Shown: positions 50,899-58,495 of the stretch, one piece after another
Numbering within the stretch: the first letter of the stretch is position 1
Layout: every line of letters starts with the position of its first letter
IMG/VR virus record: IMGVR_UViG_3300020193_000017
Coordinates: 1-64,000 of that record
DNA: 64,000 nt
Strand: one strand, 5' to 3'
DNA from: a virus
Position numbers and translations under genes: made by a program
Notes under the pieces: model-generated
Database searches by the model: none
The model's input: the letters and a program-made list of their open reading frames with translations, nothing else
Told to the model about the DNA's origin: nothing

Positions 50899-52077
50899 CT
50901 AAGATTCTTCCTTAGGTATGATACGATATTTCCCTACTCTTACCCCGAGTTTCTCAAACTTATTTAATACCTGTAAAAAACTCGACGTATCCCTGAGTGG
51001 ATTGTCCTGATTGGGGGGGTGACCGTACTGCAACAGTTCACTCAGTGCGGTTTTTTTCAACACAATACCTATTTCTATGCTGACCCCTAATTTATTTTCA
51101 TTAAAATAACCCTCATGGGTATCTTCAAAATAAACTGTGGGATTTAGTTCATGAAGTATTACATAGTCTTTGTGAGAGTTTGTTATGTTGTAACCGAAAA
51201 TTTTGCCGCCGACTCTCCAGTCGGCCACGATACCATATATTTTGACTGGGACCAAACTATAGGGTACATTAACCCGAGCCGCTGGAGATGAAATGAATCC
51301 AGAACGCGACGCCAGCCGACTTTCCACCACAATGGTCCCCTTTTTTAATGCCTCAAAAACAATCTTTGCGCGTTTCTTTTTTCTTTCAGGTAATACATCC
51401 ACTTTTTCATTATTCTGAATTATGGGGAATAATCTTGTATTTAGAGCCTCTAAATGTTCGTTCTCAATAAAGTTGAAGATTTGTGATAGCTTATCCGACA
51501 AAGATATCTTCGCAATGGACACCTCCTCATATGAGAATAAATTTTTCATATGGGTATCCATGTACATTTGAACATCAAATCTGGCTTCGCCATAGTTGTA
51601 ATACAATTCCATTAGACGAACATAAAATTGTGTGAACACCCCCTCTCTCCCTCCACCTTCATCTCTCCTCCCCCCCTTCTCTCCCAATAAAATCATCTCA
51701 TTGGTGGGTTGATATAAGTGGGAGGGAGTTTTTAAAAGATATTCACGATACTTATCACACCTTTCTTTAAACTCCGAATCTCCTAATACAACATTTATTG
51801 CGGTGTCCGCGAAGGTTTTATAACAATCATATAGCCAACCTAAATTTGGTTTTTTTAGGGTCACCCTTAATATGATGGAAAATCCATTACCAAGGGTTTG
51901 ATGAATTGGGTCAATTTTGTTTTGGAGGACAACTTCGTATGAGAAGTTTTCATTTCCAAAAACTTTTTTGTCAAAATTGGCGGAGAGAATATCAAATACC
52001 TTACCCCCGAAGATATCCCAAAGTGAGACATCGGAAAATTCTTCCTCCTTTATTATGTCATACATCCTTAATGTCAT
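50899..52077 (-). CDS. Hypothetical protein
   Basis: A 392-residue soluble protein, not recognised. It has a charged, Gly/Arg-rich linker near residue 140 (GEKGGRRDEGGGREG), a coiled coil around residues 190-215 and a beta-rich C-terminal half. It is the last gene of the early arm by transcription order. Two boxes lie upstream. The start is 52077 or 52065. Confidence 0.5.
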   Translation of the reverse strand: MTLRMYDIIKEEEFSDVSLWDIFGGKVFDILSANFDKKVFGNENFSYEVVLQNKIDPIHQTLGNGFSIILRVTLKKPNLGWLYDCYKTFADTAINVVLGDSEFKERCDKYREYLLKTPSHLYQPTNEMILLGEKGGRRDEGGGREGVFTQFYVRLMELYYNYGEARFDVQMYMDTHMKNLFSYEEVSIAKISLSDKLSQIFNFIENEHLEALNTRLFPIIQNNEKVDVLPERKKKRAKIVFEALKKGTIVVESRLASRSGFISSPAARVNVPYSLVPVKIYGIVADWRVGGKIFGYNITNSHKDYVILHELNPTVYFEDTHEGYFNENKLGVSIEIGIVLKKTALSELLQYGHPPNQDNPLRDTSSFLQVLNKFEKLGVRVGKYRIIPKEES

Positions 52078-52115
52078 ACATGTGTGGTTTCGTATTACAT
52101 ATAAATATTTTATGT

Positions 52116-52127
52116 GCCAAACTAAAT
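52116..52127 (-). repeat. Early-arm box, copy 1
   Basis: GCCAAACTAAAT on the plus strand, 39 bases before the gene start at 52077. Pairs with copy 2, 56 bases away. Confidence 0.7.
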
Positions 52128-52171
52128 TTATAAATCTCTTCTAGATAATTTTACTTATTTTGAACTATTCC

Positions 52172-52184
52172 GCCAAACTAAATC
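52172..52184 (-). repeat. Early-arm box, copy 2
   Basis: GCCAAACTAAATC on the plus strand, full consensus. Confidence 0.7.
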
Positions 52185-52212
52185 GGATTCAGGTCCCCAT
52201 TGTGGGGGTAAA

Positions 52213-52248
52213 TGAAAAGACCCACAGATGTTAGTCCGCGGGTCTTGG
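52213..52248 (-). terminator. Rho-independent terminator
   Basis: Stem AAGACCC/GGGTCTT, then TTTTCATTT in minus sense. It ends the unit of the gene at 52392. Confidence 0.65.
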
Positions 52249-52288
52249 AAATACCCCACTCCGACAAGGTTTAGTGAGGCAAATACCC

Positions 52289-52366
52289 CACTTCCTCCCG
52301 TAGGGTGCACAGGTGGCGGAGCAACTGCAGGTACCCGTACAGCGCTGCACTTCCTCCCGTAGGGTG
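52289..52366. repeat. Two 19-base GC-rich direct repeats in a structured intergenic island
   Basis: CACTTCCTCCCGTAGGGTG occurs at 52289-52307 and 52348-52366. The roughly 140 bases around it (52250-52391) are much GC-richer than the genome. In minus sense each repeat holds CCTACGGGAGG, and the first continues into AGTGGGGTATTT. No gene is seen. Confidence 0.7.
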
Positions 52367-52391
52367 AGGTAATGAAGTCTAACTCAACTGA

Positions 52392-52589
52392 TTACGCAGT
52401 GAGTAAACTCTTACGAAACGCATAAGCCTTCTTCTTGGATGAGAAGTTTTGGCTGTGGCGGATTCCGTCAACACTTACTCGTACACGGTAACTGCAACCG
52501 TCGAAGTAGATGTTGTTCGACACAGGTACATAGGTCGTAACCGGTGTACGTTTTGTCGACTTGTTTGTTGTGATTTTTTTGCTTGCCAT
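52392..52589 (-). CDS. Small basic AP2/Arm-type DNA-binding-like protein
   Basis: The start is ATG 52589 (MASKKITTNKSTKRTP). 65 residues. A Lys/Thr-rich start is followed by IYFDGCSYRVRVSVDGIRH and NFSSKKKAYAFRKSLL: three strands and a helix as in AP2 or integrase arm-binding domains, where the helix begins after a SSKKxA turn. No catalytic domain is attached. Likely a DNA-binding regulator. Confidence 0.5.
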   Translation of the reverse strand: MASKKITTNKSTKRTPVTTYVPVSNNIYFDGCSYRVRVSVDGIRHSQNFSSKKKAYAFRKSLLTA

Positions 52590-52591
52590 AT

Positions 52592-52624
52592 CGAATATAG
52601 GTTTAATATATAAAATATAACAAT
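52592..52624 (-). promoter_or_regulatory. Bacteroidota-type promoter
   Basis: In minus sense ATTG, 21 bases, TATATTCG (one mismatch), just before the start at 52589. Confidence 0.45.
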
Positions 52625-52671
52625 AAAATCCCACATTTCCAAATCACGCGGAAAATATTTAAAAGAACTTG

Positions 52672-52683
52672 GCCAAACTAAAT
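52672..52683 (-). repeat. Early-arm box, copy 3
   Basis: GCCAAACTAAAT on the plus strand; the next bases TGGC make an inverted repeat with the start of the box. Pairs with copy 4, 53 bases away. Confidence 0.7.
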
Positions 52684-52724
52684 TGGCATCTCCTCCTCGT
52701 CTCTTGGTCCCTGAGGTACCCCTT

Positions 52725-52737
52725 GCCAAACTAAATC
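52725..52737 (-). repeat. Early-arm box, copy 4
   Basis: GCCAAACTAAATC on the plus strand, full consensus, right after the end of the gene at 52747. Confidence 0.7.
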
Positions 52738-52746
52738 ACCAGTAAC

Positions 52747-53034
52747 TCATCTCCGATTTTCCATCTCATCATAGAAAGTTTGCACGTCCGTAGCCTCGTG
52801 GAAGCTATTGAAGAGTTGTTCGAATAGGTTCTGCTCAAGCTCTGTCTCAAATGATGACACCATTCTAAGGTACACCTCCGACTTTGCAGTTTCATATGGA
52901 ATTGGAATCAAGCTCTTCAGACGCATCTGATTCAGATAGTCCTGAAATACGTGTAAATATTTCTCGGGGTCTACCTTGGTGTTATCATGTTTCATAACAC
53001 ATATCTTATTCTTGTTGACTGTTTTCTTTTTCAT
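52747..53034 (-). CDS. Hypothetical protein
   Basis: The start at ATG 53034 (MKKKTVNKNKICVMKHD) lies one base after the stop of the gene before it. 95 residues, helical, acidic end (FYDEMENRR). Not recognised. Confidence 0.5.
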   Translation of the reverse strand: MKKKTVNKNKICVMKHDNTKVDPEKYLHVFQDYLNQMRLKSLIPIPYETAKSEVYLRMVSSFETELEQNLFEQLFNSFHEATDVQTFYDEMENRR

Positions 53035-53035
53035 C

Positions 53036-53194
53036 TTATTTAGGTTTCTCCCTTTCTTCCAATCGTAGTAAATATCTGGCAAACATCTTTGCTGCTATGG
53101 CCAACCTCTGTGGTTTGAAATGATACTTCTTATCAAGTCTAGCCATTGCTATTCTCATAAACTGTTCTTGAATATGTGGTTCTACTAGTATCAC
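53036..53194 (-). CDS. Small basic protein with uncertain start
   Basis: A frame from GTG 53194 (overlapping the previous stop) or ATG 53158. With GTG it has 52 residues including VEPHIQEQFMRIAMARLDKK and KPQRLAIAAKMFARYLLRL. Tight spacing and clean frame support it. Function unknown. Confidence 0.45.
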   Translation of the reverse strand: MILVEPHIQEQFMRIAMARLDKKYHFKPQRLAIAAKMFARYLLRLEEREKPK

Positions 53195-53463
53195 TATTTT
53201 TTTTTACATATTTTTAATTTTACTTCCATTCCCTGTTTGTCCACATACATTAGTACTTCTTTGGGTTTATCTGTGATATCATACCCCCGCAGGGTTAATG
53301 CAAGCGCCCCATTTACAATCTCCACCTCACCGAGTGACACCTCATCAAGGTTGAAGTCATCATATAGGTGTCCCAATAGGATTTTCGAATCGATAGATGG
53401 GTGCTTCTCAAGAGTCTCAAGAATCCACTTATACAACGTTCTTTTGTCTATGGTGGCGGTCAT
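53194..53463 (-). CDS. Hypothetical protein
   Basis: An 89-residue protein with helical start (TATIDKRTLYKWILETLEKH) and beta-rich end. Overlaps the upstream gene by ATGA. Not recognised. Confidence 0.5.
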   Translation of the reverse strand: MTATIDKRTLYKWILETLEKHPSIDSKILLGHLYDDFNLDEVSLGEVEIVNGALALTLRGYDITDKPKEVLMYVDKQGMEVKLKICKKK

Positions 53464-53918
53464 ATGTTATAGTTATAGATGTCGTAATCCCGGATGTTCA
53501 GTTCCTTTCTCCACTCATGTGCAGCATTACTTAGGAAGTTCTTCACCTCATAACCATTGCTTATAGCATATAAAACCAATACAGGTTTGTACTGCTCTGA
53601 AGTTATAACACGTACAATTGATAGACCGAATAGACGCATCCATAATGGTTCATCCACCATGATGGATTTAATCCTGAAGTACCGCACCTCTTGCTGTGAG
53701 ACGTTGAAGACACCACGCTTTTCTTCTATGCTTTTGATTTGTGCTTTATAAGTCCACATGTCAACCTCAAAGTACTTATAAATTGCAATAACCAATGCTA
53801 CACCACCTAGCTGTAGGTTTATGGCACCCGCTATTACAGGTAGTATGAACCATCCAATATTAATCCATTGCGATGGTTTTATGGTAAACACCTCTTCATT
53901 TTCCTCGGCATCTGTCAT
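53460..53918 (-). CDS. Membrane protein with bacterial PH-like domain
   Basis: A 152-residue protein with two membrane helices (INIGWFILPVIAGAINL, GVALVIAIYKYFEV). After them KAQIKSIEEKRGVFNVSQQE followed by VRYFRIKSIMVD and LSIVRVITSEQ fits the bPH_2 domain of YdbS/YdbT-type proteins. Inner membrane. Expressed early, so it could change the host envelope. Confidence 0.6.
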   Translation of the reverse strand: MTDAEENEEVFTIKPSQWINIGWFILPVIAGAINLQLGGVALVIAIYKYFEVDMWTYKAQIKSIEEKRGVFNVSQQEVRYFRIKSIMVDEPLWMRLFGLSIVRVITSEQYKPVLVLYAISNGYEVKNFLSNAAHEWRKELNIRDYDIYNYNI

Positions 53919-53930
53919 AATAAACCAAAT

Positions 53931-54227
53931 TTAAATTCGGGGATGCCTGTTTGTAACGACTTGTCGCAAGCTCCGCTTTTTAGTTGTTTTAACAAGACCC
54001 TCGAATTCAGTTAATTCAATAAGATATACTTTGGTTCTATCACCAAAGACCCCTTCCATCCATTGTTGGTAGATGAGCCCACCGATATCTTTGTTGAGTA
54101 TCCACATATGGGTACTATCTTTTGTCATGATGGCAACATTAGATTTTTGAATCAAAGAAGTATGGGACTGGCATGACACGGCCAATCCCAATACCACTAC
54201 ACCTATTAAAAAGAAAACAGATTTCAT
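53931..54227 (-). CDS. Small lipoprotein
   Basis: The start at 54227 (MKSVFFLIGVVVLGL) gives a lipoprotein signal with lipobox LAVSC (Cys at about residue 19), then a 79-residue periplasmic part. Early phage lipoproteins often block receptors (as in T5 Llp) or DNA entry (as in Cor and similar). The role here is inferred. It follows an unrelated gene with one base between. Confidence 0.65.
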   Translation of the reverse strand: MKSVFFLIGVVVLGLAVSCQSHTSLIQKSNVAIMTKDSTHMWILNKDIGGLIYQQWMEGVFGDRTKVYLIELTEFEGLVKTTKKRSLRQVVTNRHPRI

Positions 54228-54231
54228 CATA

Positions 54232-54840
54232 CTATATATTTGTTTTTAAATTTTTATATTCAGGGTTCTTGTAGAAATCGAAATCAATTACTTCTTCTTC
54301 CTCTACTTGGAAATCAACACACAACCCAACGATTTTCTTACCTTTCTTGGCAACATAAAGTCCGTAACAACCATCACCAATACCTGAAGATGTAACAACA
54401 CCCTCGTCATACACACCCCAATTTTCTTTACCAAGGGTTCTTGAACACATTGAGTGGTACCATCTCTCACCTGTTTCTTTATGGGAACCCATCTCACTCC
54501 AAGGTGACTGTCCAAAGAAAGATATGTCCCCATCCCCATAACCGATTCGTTCCACAATAGAATCATTTCTATAGGAGTCACTTGAGAAGATACCACATTG
54601 ACCTGAATCAACACCGATTTCTGTGGAGTACCCTTCCCATTGTAATACATCGTTAAGATGATTCTCGTGTACTATAAGTAGCATAGAACACCGCACACCC
54701 CAATCATCGAGGTCTACCTTTTTTACGAAACTGTCATACAAACCAGGTTTGACTCCATCCACAACGGACTGGCACCAAGTTGGGATTGTGTAACAGGGGT
54801 CGGATACTACGACCTGCTGTCCAAGTTTGATTTTACTCAT
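54232..54840 (-). CDS. DUF4241-like protein
   Basis: A 202-residue protein. QQVVVSDPCYTIPTWCQ, then GVDSGQCGIFSSDSYR and GDGCYGLYVAKKG resemble a soluble beta-rich family with a D-S-G-Q-x-G motif (DUF4241). It follows a strong early promoter. Function unknown. Confidence 0.5.
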   Translation of the reverse strand: MSKIKLGQQVVVSDPCYTIPTWCQSVVDGVKPGLYDSFVKKVDLDDWGVRCSMLLIVHENHLNDVLQWEGYSTEIGVDSGQCGIFSSDSYRNDSIVERIGYGDGDISFFGQSPWSEMGSHKETGERWYHSMCSRTLGKENWGVYDEGVVTSSGIGDGCYGLYVAKKGKKIVGLCVDFQVEEEEVIDFDFYKNPEYKNLKTNI

Positions 54841-54862
54841 TGTTTTTGTTTTATTGTTACAT

Positions 54863-54895
54863 CAAATGTAATACTTTTTACTAGAATATTCCAAA
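54863..54895 (-). promoter_or_regulatory. Early Bacteroidota-type promoter
   Basis: In minus sense TTTG, 21 bases, TACATTTG. Box copy 5 lies 21 bases upstream of the -33. Confidence 0.8.
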
Positions 54896-54916
54896 TTTTA
54901 TTAGAATATTTTTTTT

Positions 54917-54928
54917 GCCAGACTAAAT
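54917..54928 (-). repeat. Early-arm box, copy 5
   Basis: GCCAGACTAAAT on the plus strand, one mismatch to consensus, upstream of a promoter. Confidence 0.65.
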
Positions 54929-55031
54929 AATCTCCACCTTCTGGTTTCGATTCTTGAAGTAGAAGTAGTATGGACACCAAACCCATACATAGGACCACAG
55001 GGATTTGACAGAACAATGCTGCTTGGGAGCT

Positions 55032-55526
55032 CTAGAAATTTCCTGCTAACCATGGTTTGACCCTAAGTAGGTTATACTCAATCTCGGAATCCATTGCTTG
55101 ACCAAGCTTTTCTTTGGCTTTAACAACAAAATCTTTATTGTTCATTAGGATGTCCACCCCCTTTTCCATTGCTTCAGGGTAGAATTCAATCTTGTCCACG
55201 ATTACACGGACATCTTTTGCTTTCTTATCGCTTCGGTAGAAAGGACTTCTTGCGTAGATGTATTCCCGTACCAGGGAAAGCTTGATATCATCAAGGTCCT
55301 CACGTATGCGCATTTGCATGATAATCTCCTCAAGTGATGCAAGTTGCTCGAATATCGACTTATGCTTGTTAATTAACTTAGAGTAGTCGTCAGTTAATTC
55401 GTTTGCATCTTTGGAATACTTGTTTTTGTTACCACTGTTGATGAATTGTTGATAAGAGCTAATTTCCTTGGAGGTACCAACAATATTGGTAAAAACTCCT
55501 TCAATTGTTTTGTTTACACGTCCCAT
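55032..55526 (-). CDS. Helical protein of unknown function
   Basis: A 164-residue, mostly helical charged protein (LTDDYSKLINKHKSIFEQLA; then LDDIKLSLVREYI). Coiled coil likely. Not recognised. Box copy 6 lies 17 bases before its start. The -7-like AAATTTTG near it is a weak match. Confidence 0.5.
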   Translation of the reverse strand: MGRVNKTIEGVFTNIVGTSKEISSYQQFINSGNKNKYSKDANELTDDYSKLINKHKSIFEQLASLEEIIMQMRIREDLDDIKLSLVREYIYARSPFYRSDKKAKDVRVIVDKIEFYPEAMEKGVDILMNNKDFVVKAKEKLGQAMDSEIEYNLLRVKPWLAGNF

Positions 55527-55543
55527 TTCAAAATTTTAAATTG

Positions 55544-55556
55544 GCTAATCTAAATC
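55544..55556 (-). repeat. Early-arm box, copy 6
   Basis: GCTAATCTAAATC on the plus strand. The two changed bases are matched by GATTAGCC just downstream, so the site stays an inverted repeat (GGCTAATC/GATTAGCC). Confidence 0.6.
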
Positions 55557-55562
55557 GGGGGA

Positions 55563-55814
55563 TTAGCCATTCCCCGTTAAAATCTTCTTGAAAAATCTGC
55601 CAAACAAATTCGAACCAGTCGACTGTTCCTGAGGTAATCTTGATTCATGATATTCATTGGCAAAATCTATTGCTTCATCTATCTTGATTCTCTCTATAAT
55701 AGATGATGCATAATAAAGGCTTGAAACCTTTAGTTCTTTTTTCCATTCATCATGTGGCAATGGTTCCTGAGGGACTGCCACAGATTGGTAGTAGGGCTTA
55801 TTCATTTTCTTCAA
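55563..55814 (-). CDS. Hypothetical small protein
   Basis: An 83-residue helical protein with a basic C-terminus (NLFGRFFKKILTGNG). Not recognised. Its coding sequence for NLFG contains a box-like copy. Confidence 0.5.
   Translation of the reverse strand: MKKMNKPYYQSVAVPQEPLPHDEWKKELKVSSLYYASSIIERIKIDEAIDFANEYHESRLPQEQSTGSNLFGRFFKKILTGNG
55599..55611 (-). repeat. Early-arm box-like sequence inside a gene
   Basis: GCCAAACAAATTC lies in coding sequence, 55 bases from copy 6, the same spacing as the other pairs. It may be chance. Confidence 0.35.
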
Positions 55815-55816
55815 CG

Positions 55817-56455
55817 TTAGGTTTCTTTTGTGTTTTCTTGTAAGTATTCTTCATAAATTCTCCTCACTTCCTTTTTTTCCTCATCATTAAGGAATGGATA
55901 CCTGTCGGCGATATTCTCGGGTTTGACCTCGTTTTCCATATCGTACTCGAAATTGTTTTCTATCTCACTCCAAAATTGTTCCTCATCCAAGTAGTATAAT
56001 CCTTCTGTGTAATTATAATCCTCTTGTAATGTAATACCCTGCGGATTGAATTCCATCTTACCAGCGAAGTCGCAACCAGGTTCAAAATATGTAATGGTGG
56101 CACTCGTATTGTACATCTTACACAAGTTCTCAAGGAAGCTCACAGGTGGTGACCACGCTGTATCACAATTAAATGATATGGTGTCATCTGTAATATCAAA
56201 CATCCCTTCATAGACATCTATGTCCCACTTACATCCATACCAATCGGTATTGGCAGTGTACCAACCACCATCTTCATATTTTTCTTTAGTGACTTGGGGA
56301 TTTCGTCCAATTAAAGTTTGGAACAAACCAGGCACTTCTTTAGTGGCTTCGGAGGGAGCTGATTTTTTAATTAGAGTATCTATGACCCTACTTAAAGTTG
56401 CAATTCTCTTTTTGTCACCTGTTATGATAATCGTATTTGAGCACCAGTTTGACAT
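55817..56455 (-). CDS. Api92-like (DUF1281-type) protein
   Basis: A 212-residue protein. MSNWCSNTIIITGDKKRI at the start, WYGCKWDIDVYEG near the middle and SFNCDTAWSPPVSFLENLC later fit the Api92/DUF1281 pattern (NWCxN, then GxKWD, then TAWSPP). These proteins are common in phages and mobile elements, with no known activity. Two early promoters lie upstream. Confidence 0.75.
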   Translation of the reverse strand: MSNWCSNTIIITGDKKRIATLSRVIDTLIKKSAPSEATKEVPGLFQTLIGRNPQVTKEKYEDGGWYTANTDWYGCKWDIDVYEGMFDITDDTISFNCDTAWSPPVSFLENLCKMYNTSATITYFEPGCDFAGKMEFNPQGITLQEDYNYTEGLYYLDEEQFWSEIENNFEYDMENEVKPENIADRYPFLNDEEKKEVRRIYEEYLQENTKET

Positions 56456-56477
56456 TTCTTCTAAATTTTATGTGATA

Positions 56478-56485
56478 CAAAGGTA
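56478..56485 (-). promoter_or_regulatory. -7 promoter element TACCTTTG
   Basis: A full -7 match 22 bases before the start at 56455; its -33 is TTAG. Confidence 0.5.
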
Positions 56486-56544
56486 TAAAAAAAATACCAG
56501 TATTCCTAATGATATTCCAATTATTTATTTTTACCACGCAGCAC

Positions 56545-56576
56545 AAATATACAACACATATTTACATAGCCCAAAT
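56545..56576 (-). promoter_or_regulatory. Early Bacteroidota-type promoter
   Basis: In minus sense TTTG, exactly 20 bases, TATATTTG. Box copy 7 lies 18 bases upstream of the -33. Confidence 0.8.
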
Positions 56577-56594
56577 TTTTTTGAAACTTTTTGG

Positions 56595-56607
56595 CCAAAC
56601 TAAATCA
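56595..56607 (-). repeat. Early-arm box, copy 7
   Basis: GCCAAACTAAATC on the plus strand, full consensus. Confidence 0.7.
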
Positions 56608-56634
56608 AGTGGCGCAACAACATCTTCTTGGATT

Positions 56635-56994
56635 TTAGATATGGGAATGTAAGCCTCTTCCTCCAGCTGGGTCTATGAACTCATCATCGTCATCTATGGT
56701 GTAGTGTCCATTATCAAGTTCATCTAAAATGTGGGCAATCTCGTAGATATCCAGTTCGGACAAGTTAATTTCAACATCGTCCCCGAAACTTGTTCCGATA
56801 ACAACACCATCAGGTAGTATTTCACGAACGGCATATTGAACCCTTATATCATCATCAAGATATGTATCGTTTTCCATCACATACACGGCAAATGTATTAC
56901 GGAATGTAATCGTCTTTTTTAAGGTTGAACACTTCTCTCTGACTTTGTCAATCATTTCAGATTGAATGTCTTGTAACTTTTCTTTGTGTGTCAT
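56635..56994 (-). CDS. Hypothetical protein
   Basis: A 119-residue protein, alpha/beta with acidic end (DELDNGHYTIDDDDEFID). It follows the next-upstream gene by 5 bases. Not recognised. Confidence 0.5.
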   Translation of the reverse strand: MTHKEKLQDIQSEMIDKVREKCSTLKKTITFRNTFAVYVMENDTYLDDDIRVQYAVREILPDGVVIGTSFGDDVEINLSELDIYEIAHILDELDNGHYTIDDDDEFIDPAGGRGLHSHI

Positions 56995-56999
56995 ATAAT

Positions 57000-57395
57000 T
57001 TAGAATTTGGTAACAAATAGTTTGTAATCAACCGTCCCTATCTCAATAAAGTTTAGTCCATCGGCATCCCTATCATTATCATTGTAAACCCAATGAGGTT
57101 TTACTCTTGGATTATATTTTAATGTGGAACACATCTTATATGTGTCATATGGTTCAAAGTCCGTAGTTTTTATTTGGATACCATCACAGAGTATCCAAGC
57201 ACATACAGTTTTATGTTGGCCGTTTAATATCTTCTCGGCGGTCTTTCTATTATTCTTTAGGGTACAACCCATCATAACGAGTTGTGTATCTGTCGGTTTG
57301 TGATACGCAACAACTCCATTAGGATACTGAACCTTCCATTTAAGGTAGTTAGGTCCTCGACCGAGATTGAAACGGACTTTTATTCTTTTTGACAT
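57000..57395 (-). CDS. Hypothetical basic protein
   Basis: The ATG at 57395 (MSKRIKVRFNLGRG) is chosen over a TTG six codons upstream that lies inside the box. 131 residues. GVVAYHKPTDTQLVMMGC, then KTAEKILNGQHKTVCAWILC fits a family frequent in phage early regions with no known role. Confidence 0.55.
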   Translation of the reverse strand: MSKRIKVRFNLGRGPNYLKWKVQYPNGVVAYHKPTDTQLVMMGCTLKNNRKTAEKILNGQHKTVCAWILCDGIQIKTTDFEPYDTYKMCSTLKYNPRVKPHWVYNDNDRDADGLNFIEIGTVDYKLFVTKF

Positions 57396-57408
57396 AGTAT
57401 AAGTTTTG

Positions 57409-57421
57409 GCCAAACAAAATC
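57409..57421 (-). repeat. Early-arm box, copy 8
   Basis: GCCAAACAAAATC on the plus strand. It directly joins the terminator stem and ends 14 bases before a start codon. Confidence 0.65.
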
Positions 57422-57440
57422 CTCTGGCTTGCGCCAGAGG
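57411..57440 (-). terminator. Rho-independent terminator
   Basis: In minus sense CCTCTGGC, GCAA loop, GCCAGAGG, then ATTTTGTTT, which is also part of the box. Confidence 0.75.
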
Positions 57441-57449
57441 AGAACCAGA

Positions 57450-58040
57450 TTAATCTTCAAATAGGGTAAACTCTATTTCTTGGTAGTCCATAGTTCCAGT
57501 AACCATTCTTGGATTTTCCTTTTCTACGGAGATAACATCACGAGCCCACGAACCAACAATCTCATTCTTATCATCACCTCTAAAATCTCCACCACCTAGA
57601 CCGTTACCCTCACAAGTTAAAAGAGGTAAGGGGTGTATAGCCCAACCATTAACATTCGGCACCTTCGACTTATCCACAAATAGTTTTTTCGTGTGATTTA
57701 CAATGAAGTTGTAATCTTTTGTTCTACTAACCTTTGGTTGTATTTTTTTATCTGAATGATAAAAATGGTTATTGTACTCATTATCACACAAAGAATATAG
57801 ATTAATTTCAGTTTCGGGTTCGTTGGGGGCGTAATCACCAGCCCATACCACACGAGATTTATAGAACTGACCTCGGCGAGAGAGTTGTTTCTCGAAGGTT
57901 TGAACAAAATCGTTTCTTAACCAAGAGTGTTCCATTAGTTTAAGTCCACTATTGTAATCGTGTGAAATCATAAAGGCGTTAATCTGGTGTTGTCCGTTAA
58001 TCGGTTCACCTAAAAAGATTGGTTTATAGTATTGTCCCAT
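57450..58040 (-). CDS. Hypothetical phage protein (MGQYYK family)
   Basis: A 196-residue protein. It begins MGQYYKPIFLGEP, and has FMISHDYNSGLKLMEHSWL and VVWAGDYAPNEPE, a pattern seen in many phages with no assigned role. It is the only gene between a strong promoter and a terminator, so it forms a one-gene cassette. Confidence 0.6.
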   Translation of the reverse strand: MGQYYKPIFLGEPINGQHQINAFMISHDYNSGLKLMEHSWLRNDFVQTFEKQLSRRGQFYKSRVVWAGDYAPNEPETEINLYSLCDNEYNNHFYHSDKKIQPKVSRTKDYNFIVNHTKKLFVDKSKVPNVNGWAIHPLPLLTCEGNGLGGGDFRGDDKNEIVGSWARDVISVEKENPRMVTGTMDYQEIEFTLFED

Positions 58041-58052
58041 TGTTTTTTAGCA

Positions 58053-58084
58053 CAAATATAATACATATAATTGTTGAAAACAAA
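58053..58084 (-). promoter_or_regulatory. Early Bacteroidota-type promoter
   Basis: In minus sense TTTG, exactly 20 bases, TATATTTG, before the start at 58040. Confidence 0.8.
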
Positions 58085-58124
58085 TAAATGTTTATTTATT
58101 TATTCTAATATAGACAAAAAAATA

Positions 58125-58137
58125 GCCAAACTAATTC
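58125..58137 (-). repeat. Early-arm box, copy 9
   Basis: GCCAAACTAATTC on the plus strand, one mismatch. Confidence 0.65.
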
Positions 58138-58252
58138 CTTTATTGTCCCCAGCCTTTTACAAATACCCTTGTTGTATGACGCGAAAAAATATTTTTCAAA
58201 AAGTGCAAATTTTAGAGACTTGATACGTTTCCTTAATTAGGAGGGTTACATT

Positions 58253-58402
58253 ATGACAACTTTTAGAATTACACTCAGGCTTACACTAAAGGAAATTAAA
58301 GAGGCGTATAGAGAACATTTTAATATTCCAAAGTCAGAGAAAGTTACAAAATATAATATTGCCATTTGGTTGGGTACTCTTGTCGAAGCTGACATTATGT
58401 AG
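58253..58402 (+). CDS. Small plus-strand gene with strong Shine-Dalgarno
   Basis: A 49-residue frame (MTTFRITLRLTLKEIKEAY, basic, helical, ending LGTLVEADIM). AGGAGGG lies 6 bases before the ATG, a full Shine-Dalgarno site that is unusual in this genome. It is the only plus-strand gene of the arm. A -7-like TACGTTTC lies about 20 bases upstream. It might be imported or need strong translation. Confidence 0.5.
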   Translation: MTTFRITLRLTLKEIKEAYREHFNIPKSEKVTKYNIAIWLGTLVEADIM

Positions 58403-58424
58403 CGTACAACGCAGATTCTGCGGC

Positions 58425-58455
58425 AAAGAAAAACCCCTATCATTTTTGATAGGGG
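58425..58455 (-). terminator. Rho-independent terminator
   Basis: Perfect stem CCCCTATCA/TGATAGGGG with TTTT loop; minus sense ends TTTTTCTTT. It ends the gene at 58496 and may also stop the plus-strand gene. Confidence 0.8.
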
Positions 58456-58495
58456 CTTACCGAACAACTAATTATAAACCTATATTCTATTATTA

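Noticed and set aside
52289-52366. CRISPR-like array
   Set aside because: Only two repeats, no third copy and no cas genes in the window.
52392-52589. Integrase
   Set aside because: Only an arm-type or AP2-like DNA-binding part; no catalytic domain or attachment sites seen.
57395-57413. TTG start for the gene at 57000
   Set aside because: The TTG lies within the repeated box; the ATG at 57395 gives a natural basic N-terminus.
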